A DNA stretch of 59,366 nt from Flammeovirgaceae bacterium (GTDB lineage Bacteria; Bacteroidota; Bacteroidia; Cytophagales; Cyclobacteriaceae). The translations under genes were made by a program, and so were the position numbers. The DNA lies in NCBI GenBank assembly GCA_023251155.1, contig JAHEZH010000011.1, forward strand, positions 1-59,366, written 5' to 3'. The notes beneath the pieces were generated by a model. The model ran no database searches and had not been told where the DNA came from. It saw nothing but the letters and a program-made list of their open reading frames with translations. Numbering within the stretch: position 1 is the first letter of the stretch; the number at the start of each line of letters is the position of its first letter. Positions 26,091 to 35,000 of this stretch are shown in pieces.

Positions 26091-26967
26091 TTAATAAGCA
26101 GGCTCAATAGAGAGATAGATAAAACCACCTCTGTTTTCAAATTCGCCATTGCTAAAATTGATCGGCATACCTAAGCCGGGCACAATTTGTACTTTACCTA
26201 TATCCAGCGCAAAGCGAAAGCCGGGATTGATAATGGTTGAATTATCTTTGACCAGGGAACCGTCATCCTCAATGGCTTCACCAAAAGTAGACAGGTATTC
26301 TACCATGATATTGAATTTTGGTTTTACCAGCCAGATCACACTTCCGCCCACATTCACTGAACCTAAATGCTTTTACTGCCGTACCATCGGCGGCATAATT
26401 GAAATGATCGGCTTTATTGATAAGGGTATAACCGCCATTGTAGTGCGTAGTGATTTTACTGTTGAGACGTTTGGTAACCGCCAGATTGAACTGACCTCCC
26501 CAACCACCGGCACCTAAACCATAACGTGCATTACCGGTGGGAATGATTACGGTGAAGCGTGGAATAATCAATGCCCACTTGTCTTTACCCCAGATCTGCG
26601 GACGATAGTTGACAACAACATCTCCCAGACCGTTGGTCAGAAATTGCGTGCTCCCGATGGGAGTTAAGCCTTCCGGTTTTTTCTGCGACGCATAGGAAAC
26701 GCCAAAGCTTAACTGATGCTTTACATCGGCCAAGGGAATTTCCTGAGTATACGCGAAAGCAAATTCTTTTCCTGTAAAAATGAAATTGGAGATATGCTGA
26801 ATAACCCCAGACTCTTGGTTGAACGCTTCCTCGATAAACATCGAGTTATCTTCAATGGAAGGCTGACCGTAGTACAGATAGCTGCCTTTCTTCGGGATGG
26901 AATCAGCTACTTGTGCCTGAGTGCTCAGGCTAAGAATCAATAAAGAAGCGAGTAAACAATGTTTCAT
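26091..26967 (-). pseudogene. frameshifted outer-membrane beta-barrel (transporter-like) protein
   Basis: Two overlapping frames together encode one outer-membrane protein of about 290 residues. The first starts at ATG 26967 with a signal peptide (MKHCLLASLLILSLSTQAQ) and barrel strands up to TAVKAF. The second frame continues with GSVNVGGSVIWLVKPKFN and ends in a typical terminal strand (GGFIYLSIEPAY). The two join if one base near 26364 is removed, so there is a single-base frameshift: recent inactivation, phase-variation-like slippage or a sequencing error. The residues fit putative outer-membrane transporter barrels of Bacteroidota. It is the first gene after LytTR-type site B and precedes cheY by 40 bases. 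Confidence 0.7.
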
Positions 26968-26990
26968 CTTTTTTGGGTTAGTTGATGAAA

Positions 26991-27059
26991 CAAAGGTCTG
27001 TACCTCACCTGCAGGACTTGTCCACATTGAGTAAGTGGAGCTGGCTATCCTCTAACTGG
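26991..27059 (-). promoter_or_regulatory. LytTR-type direct repeat plus promoter (site B)
   Basis: Minus strand: CCAGTTAGAG (complement of 27050-27059) and CCACTTACTC (complement of 27029-27038), 21-base period. After 30 bases comes GACCTTTG (complement of 26991-26998), close to TAnnTTTG. The ATG of the outer-membrane gene is 24 bases beyond the -7 box. The distal half is close to AgrA-type LytTR half-sites (ACAGTTAGG). The site may also drive cheY-cheA-cheW-mcp downstream. Confidence 0.65.
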
Positions 27060-27275
27060 CAGGTTTTACTTATCCGGAGAATTGAAACTAAAATTTCTAC
27101 GCAAGAAGCAAGTAAGATTGAATTAGAATTATGTTAAAATCTTATTAGAACTTTATAGTTCCCAGACAGTATTCCGATGAAACAACAGTAATGCCGATGA
27201 AGTGATGATCGTTACTTTAAGTGTACTTTGTAAACAGAGAAATTGGACTTGGTATGAATCCGGATAGGCCCATAA

Positions 27276-27355
27276 TAAAAAAAGGCCTCCGGAAACCACT
27301 CCGAAGGCCAACACCCTAAAACACCTATCCCAAATGAACCGGGATTGCACTTATG
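27276..27355 (-). ncRNA. putative LytTR-controlled small RNA of about 80 nt
   Basis: This minus-strand segment starts 6-7 bases after the -7 element of site C and ends at a strong intrinsic terminator. Read 5' to 3' it holds a small hairpin (ATCCC paired with GGGAT around a nine-base loop), a single-stranded G/U-rich linker of about 17 nt (AGGTGTTTTAGGGTGTT), and the terminator stem. This is a common small-RNA layout. A 65-codon frame from GTG 27350 runs through the hairpin, but the perfect dyad with a T7 run argues for termination. Alternatively it is a terminated leader of that frame. Confidence 0.5.
27277..27309 (-). terminator. intrinsic terminator of the putative small RNA
   Basis: On the minus strand GGCCTTCGGA pairs with TCCGGAGGCC (10 bp, one G-U) around a six-base loop and is followed by seven T residues. 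On the plus strand the same position would be a C-A mismatch and no T run follows the hairpin, so it is directional. Confidence 0.8.
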
Positions 27356-27360
27356 CACTG

Positions 27361-27430
27361 CAATAGTACAATCAAAACATAGAAGTTATAACAGGTAATG
27401 AGTAAGTGGTCGGTATAAATGAGTAAGTGG
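27361..27430 (-). promoter_or_regulatory. LytTR-type direct repeat plus promoter (site C) for the putative small RNA
   Basis: Minus strand: CCACTTACTC twice, identical (complements of 27421-27430 and 27400-27409), period 21 bases. After 31 bases comes TACTATTG (complement of 27361-27368), identical to site A. It is the cleanest copy of the motif, yet no convincing protein gene follows; what follows is the short hairpin-terminated RNA. It begins 26 bases after the stop of the upstream kinase-like gene. Confidence 0.7.
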
Positions 27431-27455
27431 TCAAAAAATGACCTGCCATCATTAG

Positions 27456-28550
27456 TTATAACAGGGGCAATTGACTTTCGCGCTGAATAGGAATCAATGC
27501 AGATATAAGCTGATCATAATCATTGAAGAACTCGATTTTCAATAAGCAATGCAAATGCATCGCTACTTTTTGCGCCGCATAGTAATTCACCAGCAACGGG
27601 TAGCTCAGCATATCATTGTATATGAAAGACGGCCGCTCAATGGCCTTGCGCACCTGCGGGTTTACGGCAAAACCGGAAGCCTTCATCTTGATTTCCAGGT
27701 GATTGTCTTTAATGGAAAAAACAGTCTGTATCTCATTTTTGTTGGTGATGGGCAAACTGAGAACATATAAAAGCAAATTATTCGCAAATGCAGTTACCAG
27801 AAATTCATTCAACCCCCACACCTCCTTTTGTGGAGCAGTGATACGCAGAGAGATGGAGTCCAGCTCGCAGTTATTGGCAAGGGTGCTACGCAGTGCATCT
27901 TTCAAATGGGAGAAATCAACACACCCGCGGGGAGGATGAGGAGTCGCATCGGTATCGGCCAGGTAAAGTAATTTAAACAAGCGTTCATCCAGCTTATCGG
28001 CATGTACCTCAATGAGTTTCACCAAATCATTGATCTCCGTGTCGTCCTTCCTTATTTTGATCAGATTAATTAACCCCTTCACCGTGGCCAGCGGACCACG
28101 AAGGTCATGCGCTGTTCTGTAAATAAAGGCATCCAACTCCCGGGTCTTCTTATACAATTCCCTTTGTAGAAAAGCAGTATCTTCTGATATCTTGATTTTT
28201 ATGATGATGTACCCGTTGATATCACTGATCAGGCCAAGATAAAAACCAGATAGGCTTACGCGAAGATTGAGATTACTCCGGGTAGTGAGCTCTAATGAAA
28301 CATCCTCAAAAAACCCTTTACGAAGTTCTCTTTCGATGACCTTTTTGAAATCATTATGGGTGCTGATGAAATCAATGGACTTATCATGCAGCTCTGCGGA
28401 AGTGTACTCCAGCAAGTCTTCCAGATTCTTACTGACCACTTTGATCCGATAGTCCGCTTGCAAGACAATCGAGTCGACAAAGATCGAAGCAAGCCGTTGC
28501 TTGATTTCTTCTTCAGAGATCAGATAACCAGATATTTCCGGATGATTCAA
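27456..28550 (-). CDS. PAS-HisKA protein with degenerate ATPase domain (pseudokinase)
   Basis: A 364-residue soluble protein. An N-terminal PAS domain (about 20-125) is followed by a convincing HisKA domain with His148 in YRTAHDLRGPLATVKGL. The region where HATPase_c should lie (about 215-364) keeps the length but not the motifs. The N box is replaced by VTAFANNLLLYVL, the DNGxGI box by a segment reading SGFAVNPQVR, and no GxGLGL is visible. It is unlikely to bind ATP normally. It might be a phosphotransfer dimer, a decoy or a structural partner of the neighbouring sensors. The start is a TTG at 28550, since no ATG or GTG lies between it and the upstream stop. Confidence 0.75.
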   Translation of the reverse strand: MNHPEISGYLISEEEIKQRLASIFVDSIVLQADYRIKVVSKNLEDLLEYTSAELHDKSIDFISTHNDFKKVIERELRKGFFEDVSLELTTRSNLNLRVSLSGFYLGLISDINGYIIIKIKISEDTAFLQRELYKKTRELDAFIYRTAHDLRGPLATVKGLINLIKIRKDDTEINDLVKLIEVHADKLDERLFKLLYLADTDATPHPPRGCVDFSHLKDALRSTLANNCELDSISLRITAPQKEVWGLNEFLVTAFANNLLLYVLSLPITNKNEIQTVFSIKDNHLEIKMKASGFAVNPQVRKAIERPSFIYNDMLSYPLLVNYYAAQKVAMHLHCLLKIEFFNDYDQLISALIPIQRESQLPLL

Positions 28551-28667
28551 TGTGTTTTGTCTAAATCTTAACTATTCGCTTCAACTTACTCAAACAATAC
28601 ATCCCTCATGTCTTACTTTTGTTGCCAGTAAAGATTCAGGGCACTTCATTCACCAATGTTGACTTGA

Positions 28668-31004
28668 TCAGACCAATGATCCCTTTTTACTTTTGGCTAA
28701 CTCCAATTCTAGCTTTTGAATACGTGCTATATACTCTTGCTCTGTCTTCTTGAATTTCTCCATTTCAGCAAGCCGTATCTTTTCTACTTCTTCCGCCTTA
28801 AGAGTTACATTTTCCTGTATGGATTGCATTTCTTCCATGTTCTGGCGAAGCTCTTCTTCCTGAGCTTTCAGTTCTTCAGTTTGCTGTTGCGACTCCTTCA
28901 GCAATTGCAGGCGTTGCGTAATGTCATGCGCGATCAGGCTCACTCCTATAATTTCACCTTTTGCGTCTTTCAATGGATTATAAGACACCTGAAAGTCGCG
29001 GTCAAAGTGATGACGATGCGGCTCTTCCACATGCTCTCCGGCAAATGCTTTGATATAGGGTTGCTTAAACTTTTCTTCGGCCTTTTTGTCCCCTTTCGCC
29101 ATGGCAAGCAAACTGGATCCGGGTTCTACGGGTAAGCCGTATTTCGAAAATACGTGTTTAAAAGCCGAGTTTGCCACGACAATGGTGTAGTTCCTGTCAA
29201 TCGTAACCACACAATCAGACATGCCTTCAATCACATCATGGTAGTAACGTTGAAGGTTTTCTGCTTCTTTCTGCGCTTTCACTGTCTGCGTGGTGTCTTT
29301 GGCAAACACGGCAGCTGCGATAATCTCGTTCTTCTCATTGCGCAACGGACTATAAGTGATCACAAAATAAGAATCAAATCCATGAGAATGATATTCTTCG
29401 ATCACCTCAAAAGATTCCCCCTGCAATGCGCGGTCATAATGCGCTTTGAACTTTGGCCACTCCTCTTCACTGAAGATCTTACTCAGATCAAATCCCTTCT
29501 CAATCTTGATGCCCATGCCTGAATAGCTGGCAGACATGGCTTCATTAAAATGGACAACGCAGTAATTACGGTCTACCGAAATGATGGTGTCTTTGGTGGA
29601 ATTGATCATGTCAATCATGTATCGTTCCTTGGCCTGAACCTCATTCAATACACGCTGCATTTCCTCTTGCGTGGCCGAAAGCTCCTCCATATTCTGGCGT
29701 AGCTCTTCCTCCTGTGCCTTTACTTCTTCGGCTTGCTGCTGCGCCTCCGTAGCCAGTCGTTTTGACTCGTTCAACGCAGTGGTGAGCATCGTTACATCTC
29801 GACCGTAAATGGCTGCAGCAAACACTTCTCCGGTAACGGTGCGCAGGGGAGAATAATTGGTGGCGTAGTGAGCGATACTTCCGCCAACATTCAGCTCTTC
29901 AGTAACATCCAGATTTTCACCGGCCAGGGCACGCAGGTAATACGAGCGCTGCTGTTCTTCTTTCTTTTTGTCATAGCTGAATATGGAAAGGATCTCAAAA
30001 CCCTTTTCTATTTGAAATCCCATCGCTTCAAGACCAGACGAGAACGCCTTGTTCCAGCTGATGAGTTTGATATCCCTGTCTACGGTGAAGATCGAATCTT
30101 TGGAAGCGTTCAGTATCTCATTCACATAAGCTTCATTCGCCTGTACTTCCTTCAGCACACGATGCATTTCCTCTTGTGTGGCAGCAAGTTCTTCCATATT
30201 CTGACGCATCTCTTCTTCCTGCGCACGCATTTCTTCCGCCCGTTGTTGCGATTCACCCAACAGCTGCCTGGTGCGCTCACTTATTTTGACAGAAGAAATA
30301 GTTGAAGCAATGCTCTCTCCCAGTTTTTCAACAAACTCAATCTGGTGAGGAAGTATTTTTTCAAAAGAGGCAATTTCGATCACCCCAAATACAGTCTGAT
30401 CTATTTTTAATGGAACAATGACAAGATTACGCGGTAATGCTTCACCCAGCCCGGAAGTGATTCTCATGAAATCGTTAGGCACATCGGTCATGTAAAGTGT
30501 ACTCTTTTCCAACACCACCTGCCCCGCCATACCCTGACCTAACTCGATACGATTGTTCAAATGCTTCTTCCTGTTATAGGCATAGCAGGCCGCCATTTCA
30601 AGATAAACCTCCTTCGGATTGTTATCATTCAAAATGTACAAGGCACCCTGATTGGCGTTCAGGTACTTGATCAGGCTACGGATAATGTTATCGGTGAGTT
30701 CGGCGATATTATCATTTTTTGATCGGAGGATATCGACAAACTGTGCCAGACCTTGCGTTACCCAGTTGCGCTGCTTTTCTTCGTTTGCAAACTGTTTCAT
30801 CTGGTCGCGCATACTGGTCAGCGATGAGGCCAACACGTCCTGATCGGCTCCATGTTCACTGTCAAGGGTGGCATCCAGATTTCCATGCTCAATTTCTTTC
30901 ACAAATCGGGTAGCACTGGCAATTTCACTTTGCTGTTTCTTCACAAGTTGCTGCAAATCAGAAAACTGTGCATTTCTGATTAAAGTATGAGATAAAATCT
31001 TCAT
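28668..31004 (-). CDS. soluble GAF/triple-PAS sensor with repeated signalling coiled coils, no output domain
   Basis: About 778 residues. A HAMP-like or helical N terminus (about 1-85) precedes a GAF domain (about 105-250; ITSGLGEALPRNLVIVPL), then three PAS domains (about 295-405, 450-565, 575-690). Each sensory unit ends in a copy of a coiled coil (AQEEEMRQNMEELAATQEEM and variants), the last being a long C-terminal coil. The GAF and first coil closely resemble those of the Cache sensor at 16240, so the two are paralogues. No kinase, methyl-accepting or DNA-binding domain is present. ATG 31004 is preferred over GTG 31013. LytTR-type site D lies upstream. Confidence 0.8.
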   Translation of the reverse strand: MKILSHTLIRNAQFSDLQQLVKKQQSEIASATRFVKEIEHGNLDATLDSEHGADQDVLASSLTSMRDQMKQFANEEKQRNWVTQGLAQFVDILRSKNDNIAELTDNIIRSLIKYLNANQGALYILNDNNPKEVYLEMAACYAYNRKKHLNNRIELGQGMAGQVVLEKSTLYMTDVPNDFMRITSGLGEALPRNLVIVPLKIDQTVFGVIEIASFEKILPHQIEFVEKLGESIASTISSVKISERTRQLLGESQQRAEEMRAQEEEMRQNMEELAATQEEMHRVLKEVQANEAYVNEILNASKDSIFTVDRDIKLISWNKAFSSGLEAMGFQIEKGFEILSIFSYDKKKEEQQRSYYLRALAGENLDVTEELNVGGSIAHYATNYSPLRTVTGEVFAAAIYGRDVTMLTTALNESKRLATEAQQQAEEVKAQEEELRQNMEELSATQEEMQRVLNEVQAKERYMIDMINSTKDTIISVDRNYCVVHFNEAMSASYSGMGIKIEKGFDLSKIFSEEEWPKFKAHYDRALQGESFEVIEEYHSHGFDSYFVITYSPLRNEKNEIIAAAVFAKDTTQTVKAQKEAENLQRYYHDVIEGMSDCVVTIDRNYTIVVANSAFKHVFSKYGLPVEPGSSLLAMAKGDKKAEEKFKQPYIKAFAGEHVEEPHRHHFDRDFQVSYNPLKDAKGEIIGVSLIAHDITQRLQLLKESQQQTEELKAQEEELRQNMEEMQSIQENVTLKAEEVEKIRLAEMEKFKKTEQEYIARIQKLELELAKSKKGSLV

Positions 31005-31027
31005 GTGGGTCACTTTTTTCGCCTATG

Positions 31028-31096
31028 CAATACTAACCTTCGATTAAAAAAAAACAGGTTAAAATGAGTAAGTGGCGGAATTAATTGAGCGGGCGG
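31028..31096 (-). promoter_or_regulatory. LytTR-type direct repeat plus promoter (site D)
   Basis: Minus strand: proximal half CCACTTACTC (complement of 31066-31075); distal half CCGCCCGCTC (complement of 31087-31096) matches 6 of 10 positions at the same 21-base period. After 30 bases comes TAGTATTG (complement of 31028-31035). The GAF/PAS sensor ATG is 24 bases beyond the -7 box. The divergence of the distal half could make this a weaker site than A or C. Confidence 0.6.
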
Positions 31097-31248
31097 AAGG
31101 CGATTGGAGAGGCAAAGCCTATTTTGAAATCCCACCAAAAAAGCACCTTCTGACAGGTGGTTTCTACATGCGTAAATCAGTACCTGTACAGAATAAAACC
31201 CCGAAAGAACTAAACAAAAAGTAGCAATGACCAATCAGTTGGTCGCAC

Positions 31249-32004
31249 TCAGAGTTTATATCCAATACGATCCAGAAAAGCTTCTTTCTTTCTCTTGGAA
31301 ACATCGAGGGAGGTATCGTTGTTCATGACCACATAGCCACCATCTCCGCGTATGTATTTTTTGATCAGGTTAAGATTGATCAGGTACGAGTGATGTATGC
31401 GAAAAAAGTTACTTTCCGCAAGCATTTCTTCGTATTCCTTAAGTGTGCGGCTTACCAAATGCTTCTTGCCATCCAGCATATGAATGTGAGTGTAGTTACT
31501 TGAAGCTTCACAGTAAACAATATCGTTTACTTTAATAAATATCAATCCATCGGATGTAGGTAATGCCAGCTTGAAGTTTTCTGTATTACCTCCTTTCAGA
31601 TTATCCATCAATTGCTCCAGGCGGCCGGTAATACTTCCACCTATTTTCTTTTCTACTTTCAGTAAAGAAGCTTTTAGTTCCTCAATATCAATAGGTTTGA
31701 GCAGGTAATCAATGGCTGAAAATTTAAATGCCCTGATGGCGTATTCCGAATACGCCGTAGTAAAAATGACTTCAAAGTTAATAGCACTGATTTTATTGAG
31801 CAGGTCAAAGCCTGTTTCGCGCTGCATTTGTATATCCAGAAAAATAACATCGGGCTTGTACTTGTCAATAGCGGCTATGCCTTCTGACACGTTTTGACAG
31901 AGTGCACTCACTTCAACGCCAGTACAAAAGTCTTCGATTAAAATACGCAGGCTTTCCCTGCTCTTCAATTCATCATCGATAATAATGCTTTTCAACATAG
32001 ACAA
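31249..32004 (-). CDS. LytTR-family response regulator
   Basis: A 251-residue LytR/AlgR-type regulator: receiver (residues 1-125) with IIIDDE and phospho-acceptor Asp57 in FLDIQMQRETGFD, Lys in LLKPIDIEE, then a LytTR DNA-binding domain (about 145-250; IVYCEASSNYTHIHM, FFRIHHSYLINLNLIKKY). LytTR domains bind two roughly 9-bp direct repeats one or two helical turns apart, usually just upstream of the promoter. The partner kinase lies 84 bases upstream on the same strand. It is the only LytTR gene in the window and the natural candidate to bind sites A-D. A second in-frame ATG two codons in could be the true start. Confidence 0.95.
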   Translation of the reverse strand: MSMLKSIIIDDELKSRESLRILIEDFCTGVEVSALCQNVSEGIAAIDKYKPDVIFLDIQMQRETGFDLLNKISAINFEVIFTTAYSEYAIRAFKFSAIDYLLKPIDIEELKASLLKVEKKIGGSITGRLEQLMDNLKGGNTENFKLALPTSDGLIFIKVNDIVYCEASSNYTHIHMLDGKKHLVSRTLKEYEEMLAESNFFRIHHSYLINLNLIKKYIRGDGGYVVMNNDTSLDVSKRKKEAFLDRIGYKL

Positions 32005-32088
32005 TAATTCGCGGGTGAAGATATCATTTAAAAAACCGATCTGTGATTGAATGTAAGTATTTACTGTATTCTGAAATAATCAAATTCA

Positions 32089-35000
32089 TTATTCTTTCAC
32101 CCATATTCTCACCTTTGTTCCCTGCGGCCTCTTGTGATCATCATACAAATCCAGAATCTCGAAAGCGATTTTATCCTGCGCATTGATCAGCTTAAGCCGC
32201 TCTTCAGTAAGTGCAGTGCCCATCGATTTATGCTTGAGGAAATTATGATTTCTTAAATCCATAGCGGCAGCTCGGCCTATTCCATTGTCTTCTATCTCAA
32301 ATACGATGGACCCATTTTCCTCCATCACACAGATTTTAAGAAGACCTTTTCCTTCTTTGTTATACAGGCCATGCAGAATCGCATTCTCTACATAAGGTTG
32401 CACCAGTAAAGAAGGAATCTCAATCGCATCCAGATCCAGTTGCCCCACGATCTTCACATCAAAGCTGAATTTATCTTCAAAACGCATCTGCTCCAGCGAC
32501 ACGTAATTGCGGAGTTGCTCCAGCTCTTCCGATAATTTTATTTTATTGCTTAAGGAGTGTGTCAGAATACCACGCACCAGTTTGGAAAAGGTGGACAAGT
32601 AATTGATTGCATTCTTACGGTCATTCTGGGCAATGAAGTATTGAATGGAATTCAGCGCATTGAATATAAAATGAGGATTCATTACCGAGCGGAGGGCCAT
32701 CAGTTTGAGTTCACCAATTTTATTCAATGCTTCGGCAAGCGCTTTCTCTTTCTCTACGCGTTCCGTCACATCTTCGGCAAAAACGGATACGCCCATAATC
32801 TTTCCATTGTCAATAATGGGATTTAAAGAAAAGTCGAAATAAAAACCTCTACTTTGCTCCGAAATTTTGACAGTCTCCCCTGCCAGGGCACGTGTATATC
32901 GTTCAATCCAAGAGGGTCGTAATTCACTCACATCCCCTATCGCACCCACCAAAAGATCGAGGCCATACTCTTGTTGCATGTATTTTCTAAATGGCTCATT
33001 AAATTTGATCAGGCGGAACTCACGATCTACCGACCATACCATGAGCGTAGTATTATTGATCGTTGCGTTCAGATTGGCTTCGCTTTCGATCAGTTTTTCT
33101 TCCGCCTGTTTTTTATCCGTAATATCACGCACCACTATGAGCATGTGATTTTCTTCGTGCAATAAAATACGCTGACCAGAAACGGTTGCAAAAAAAGGAA
33201 TCTTTCCTTTTTTATAGAACCTGGCTTCGTCTGTCATGTAGCCGGTAACCGCGTAGTGTTCGAGAAATTTGTTTCGTTCAGTTTCATCTGCCCAAAGCAT
33301 AAACTCATCACTGGATTTCCCGATGGTTTCTTCACGACTATATCCCGAAAATTCAGTAAGCTTACTGTTGGCTTCCACCAATACTCCATCCTGTTCACGA
33401 AAGATAAGCATCAGGTCAGGGCTCAGATCAAATGCTTTTTCAAATCGTTCTTCGGCTATTCTACGATCCGATATATCACGCACAACAGACAGTATGCATT
33501 TCTGCCCTTCCAGTTCCAGCCTGCTGCTCGATACCAGTACCTGTATATGTCCTCCGTCTTTTCTTCTCCAGGTAGACTCCATATCTACCTGCCCCGATAA
33601 TTCATACTCCTTAAAAAAGGCATTCCGCTCTTCCTCGTACACGTAAAGGTTTAAATCAGCGGCTGACGTTCCTATTAACTCTTCGCGTGTATAGCCCAAC
33701 ATGGCATATGCTCTTTCGTTTACATCCATGATCATGCGGTCTTCTTCCCGCACAATGTTCATCAGGTCAGGGTTATTGCGAAATGCTTTGGAGAATTTTT
33801 CTTCGCTGGCCTTCAGTCGTTCTTCCGATTCCTTCGACATGGTGATATCGAATACTAAACCAACCATTCTCGCTATCCTGTTTTTTTCAAAAACCGTATA
33901 GGCCGTTATTCGTACCCATTTTCGGTAACCGATGGGTGTTCGTACCTGGGCAACAAAATCCAGGTTCGGATATTTCCGATCCAGCACCCCTCGGAATTTC
34001 TCTACAATATGAATTCCACTGTTCTCTTCAAAAAGCGAAAGCACTTCCTGAAAATTCTGACGATCAAAATTCTTATTGACTCCTAAAATATTATACAGCT
34101 CATCCGACCATTCGGTCCGTAATGTGTCTGGCTCAAATTCCCAACTGCCAATTTTAGCTACCTTCTGCGACTGTGAAATGATAAAATCACGCTCCGTAAG
34201 TATCTGCAGATTAAGACCTAACTGTTCATTGATCTGTCGTAATTCTTCTTCGGAGCTAGCCAACTCTTCTTCATGCGCAGAAAGTTCTTCAATCATTTTA
34301 TCCTGACGCTCCAGCAGCTCCTTCAATTCCAATTCGCGGCAGCGCTCTCCTGTGATATCAATCCATCCTCCCAGGGCCCGCAGGGCTTTCCCCTCCGCAT
34401 CCCGCACGATATAACCCTGATCGACCATGTGAGCAACAGTCCCATCCGGCTTGATTATCCGATATTCATCCTTGTATTTATTCTCATCGGAGAGGACTAC
34501 ATTATAAAAATAGTTCAACGCTCTTGACCGGTCTTCCGGATGAATCGCTTTTTCCCACTCTTCAAGTGGCCGGAATTCACTACTCAGCCCGAGATCGTTC
34601 AATGCCGCTTTACCTGCAGTCCATCGTATTTTACCGGAGAGGAAATCCACTTCCCACATCGCAGCGTTCGACACTTCGGAAATGATGCGGAAACGCCTAC
34701 GATCATCTTCCATCGATGTGAGCATTTGGTCCAGTTGTTCTTCACGAAAAAGACGATCGGTGATATCGCACCACACGCCCACTACCATTTCCGCTTCACC
34801 ACTGGCATTGCGCCAGAATTTCATTTTATCCTTGATGTAGAAATACTGATTGGATGCACCCCGAAACCGGTACTCATGTTCAAAAAAAGTGATCGCTGGA
34901 TTTGCCTTTGCTTTCTCATAGCCTTGAGAAGCAGAATCGCGATCTTCTGGATGAATACCCACAACCCAATGGTCGTCCGGCACTCCTTCTATACGCGGGC

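Noticed and set aside
27153-27350. 65-codon minus-strand frame (GTG start) after site C
   Set aside because: It runs straight through a perfect hairpin with a T7 run and has unconvincing composition (Trp, Cys and Phe rich, no conserved pattern). Kept only as an alternative to the small-RNA interpretation.
28583-28592. CAACTTACTC on the plus strand near the degenerate-kinase gene
   Set aside because: Wrong orientation for the minus-strand genes, no second half at 21 bases, and no plus-strand gene downstream.
21013-31004. A mobile-element origin for the chemosensory island
   Set aside because: No integrase, transposase, tRNA, flanking direct repeats or visible base-composition break was found.
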